Source: JBGPHT01 sp041484525 (lineage in GTDB: Bacteria > Acidobacteriota > Terriglobia > Bryobacterales > Bryobacteraceae). Taken from it: 22,539 bases of DNA. The first letter of the stretch is position 1; each line of letters begins with the position of its first letter. The notes under the pieces are model-generated. The model worked only from the letters and a program-made list of their open reading frames with translations, had not been told where the DNA came from and did no database searches. Position numbers and translations under genes: made by a program. Of this stretch, positions 22,401 to 22,539 are shown in pieces. Location: contig JBGPHT010000126.1 of NCBI GenBank assembly GCA_041484525.1, forward strand, positions 1-22,539, written 5' to 3'.

Positions 22401-22539
22401 CAAGGTGTGATTTCGGGAGCGGACCGATTGGTGTTCCGTGGCAGCTTGCGGGCCATCCAATACCAGTTCGGGATGATGGGCTATCTTTGGCACAAGCAAG
22501 TGCGGCTGACGGCGTTCGGCCAGCACGCTGAGCCGGTCA
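22401..22539 (+). CDS. Start or 5'-truncated fragment of an unidentified protein, running off the right edge
   Basis: The frame is open from the TAG at 22398-22400 to the window end and reads GVISGADRLVFRGSLRAI, then QYQFGMMGYLWHKQVRLTAF and GQHAEPV. The pattern 'DRLVFRGSLR ... G(M)xxYLxxxxVxLxxFGxHAE' resembles the N-terminal region of a family of roughly 450-residue uncharacterised proteins that I have seen in repeat-rich bacterial genomes; I cannot name it. The only nearby start is GTG 22407, without an SD, and relatives as I recall them extend further upstream, so the gene may be 5'-truncated. The downstream part is outside the window. Confidence 0.4.

Noticed and set aside
1..22539. tRNA, rRNA, CRISPR array, riboswitch, complete prophage or complete insertion sequence
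   Set aside because: Looked for by eye on both strands; nothing with the required structure or motifs was found apart from the partial IS630 and intron tails.

Overview
The window looks like an Acidobacteriota chromosome, closest in style to Bryobacterales/Solibacter. It is GC-rich throughout. It carries an ATPase-less 'acidobacterial duplicated orphan permease', a secreted DUF1549/DUF1553 + DUF1501 gene pair, hopanoid side-chain genes, and several TTG/GTG starts behind good Shine-Dalgarno (SD) sequences. I saw no tRNA, rRNA, CRISPR array or prophage structural module. The placement is inferred from gene content, not from a marker gene.

Layout. (1) 1-990 is a mobile-element graveyard. The C-terminal half of an IS630-type transposase (minus strand, running off the left edge) is interrupted by the 3' end of a group II intron. 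A second group II intron 3' end lies in inverted orientation at 888-989. (2) 1083-7337 is mostly housekeeping and transport: a secreted cyclophilin, a nucleotide-transporter-like protein fused to a HEAT-like tail, a zinc alcohol dehydrogenase, a second nucleotide-transporter-like protein in convergent orientation, and a secreted protein with a PI3/4-kinase-like catalytic loop. (3) 7419-9953 is the orphan permease. (4) 10071-11664 is a DinD/BRO-N gene with an unusual Cys-rich tail, plus about 570 bp without a convincing gene. (5) 11665-13230 is a 1-pyrroline-5-carboxylate dehydrogenase. (6) 13708-17838 is a tight plus-strand operon: LolA-like secreted protein, hpnJ, two small-multidrug-resistance (SMR)-type half-transporters, and hpnI. 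A probable terminator and an adenylate kinase follow. (7) 18868-22300 is the DUF1553-DUF1501 pair on the minus strand. (8) The last 140 bp hold the start of an unplaced reading frame.

How genes work together. HpnI and HpnJ act on the same molecule, adding and then remodelling an amino-sugar on bacteriohopanetetrol. The SMR pair between them, with start codons overlapping the previous stops, resembles an ArnE/ArnF-type lipid-linked-sugar flippase. I infer that this operon modifies and exports hopanoids. hpnK is not in the window.

The most unusual signals are non-coding. One is the outward-facing pair of group II intron tails with covarying domain V/VI helices; one of them ends in a transposase codon, so that splicing should restore the reading frame. 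The other is a two-copy dispersed hairpin family (5056-5130 and 13291-13347) that shares an identical 7-nt loop while its stems covary.
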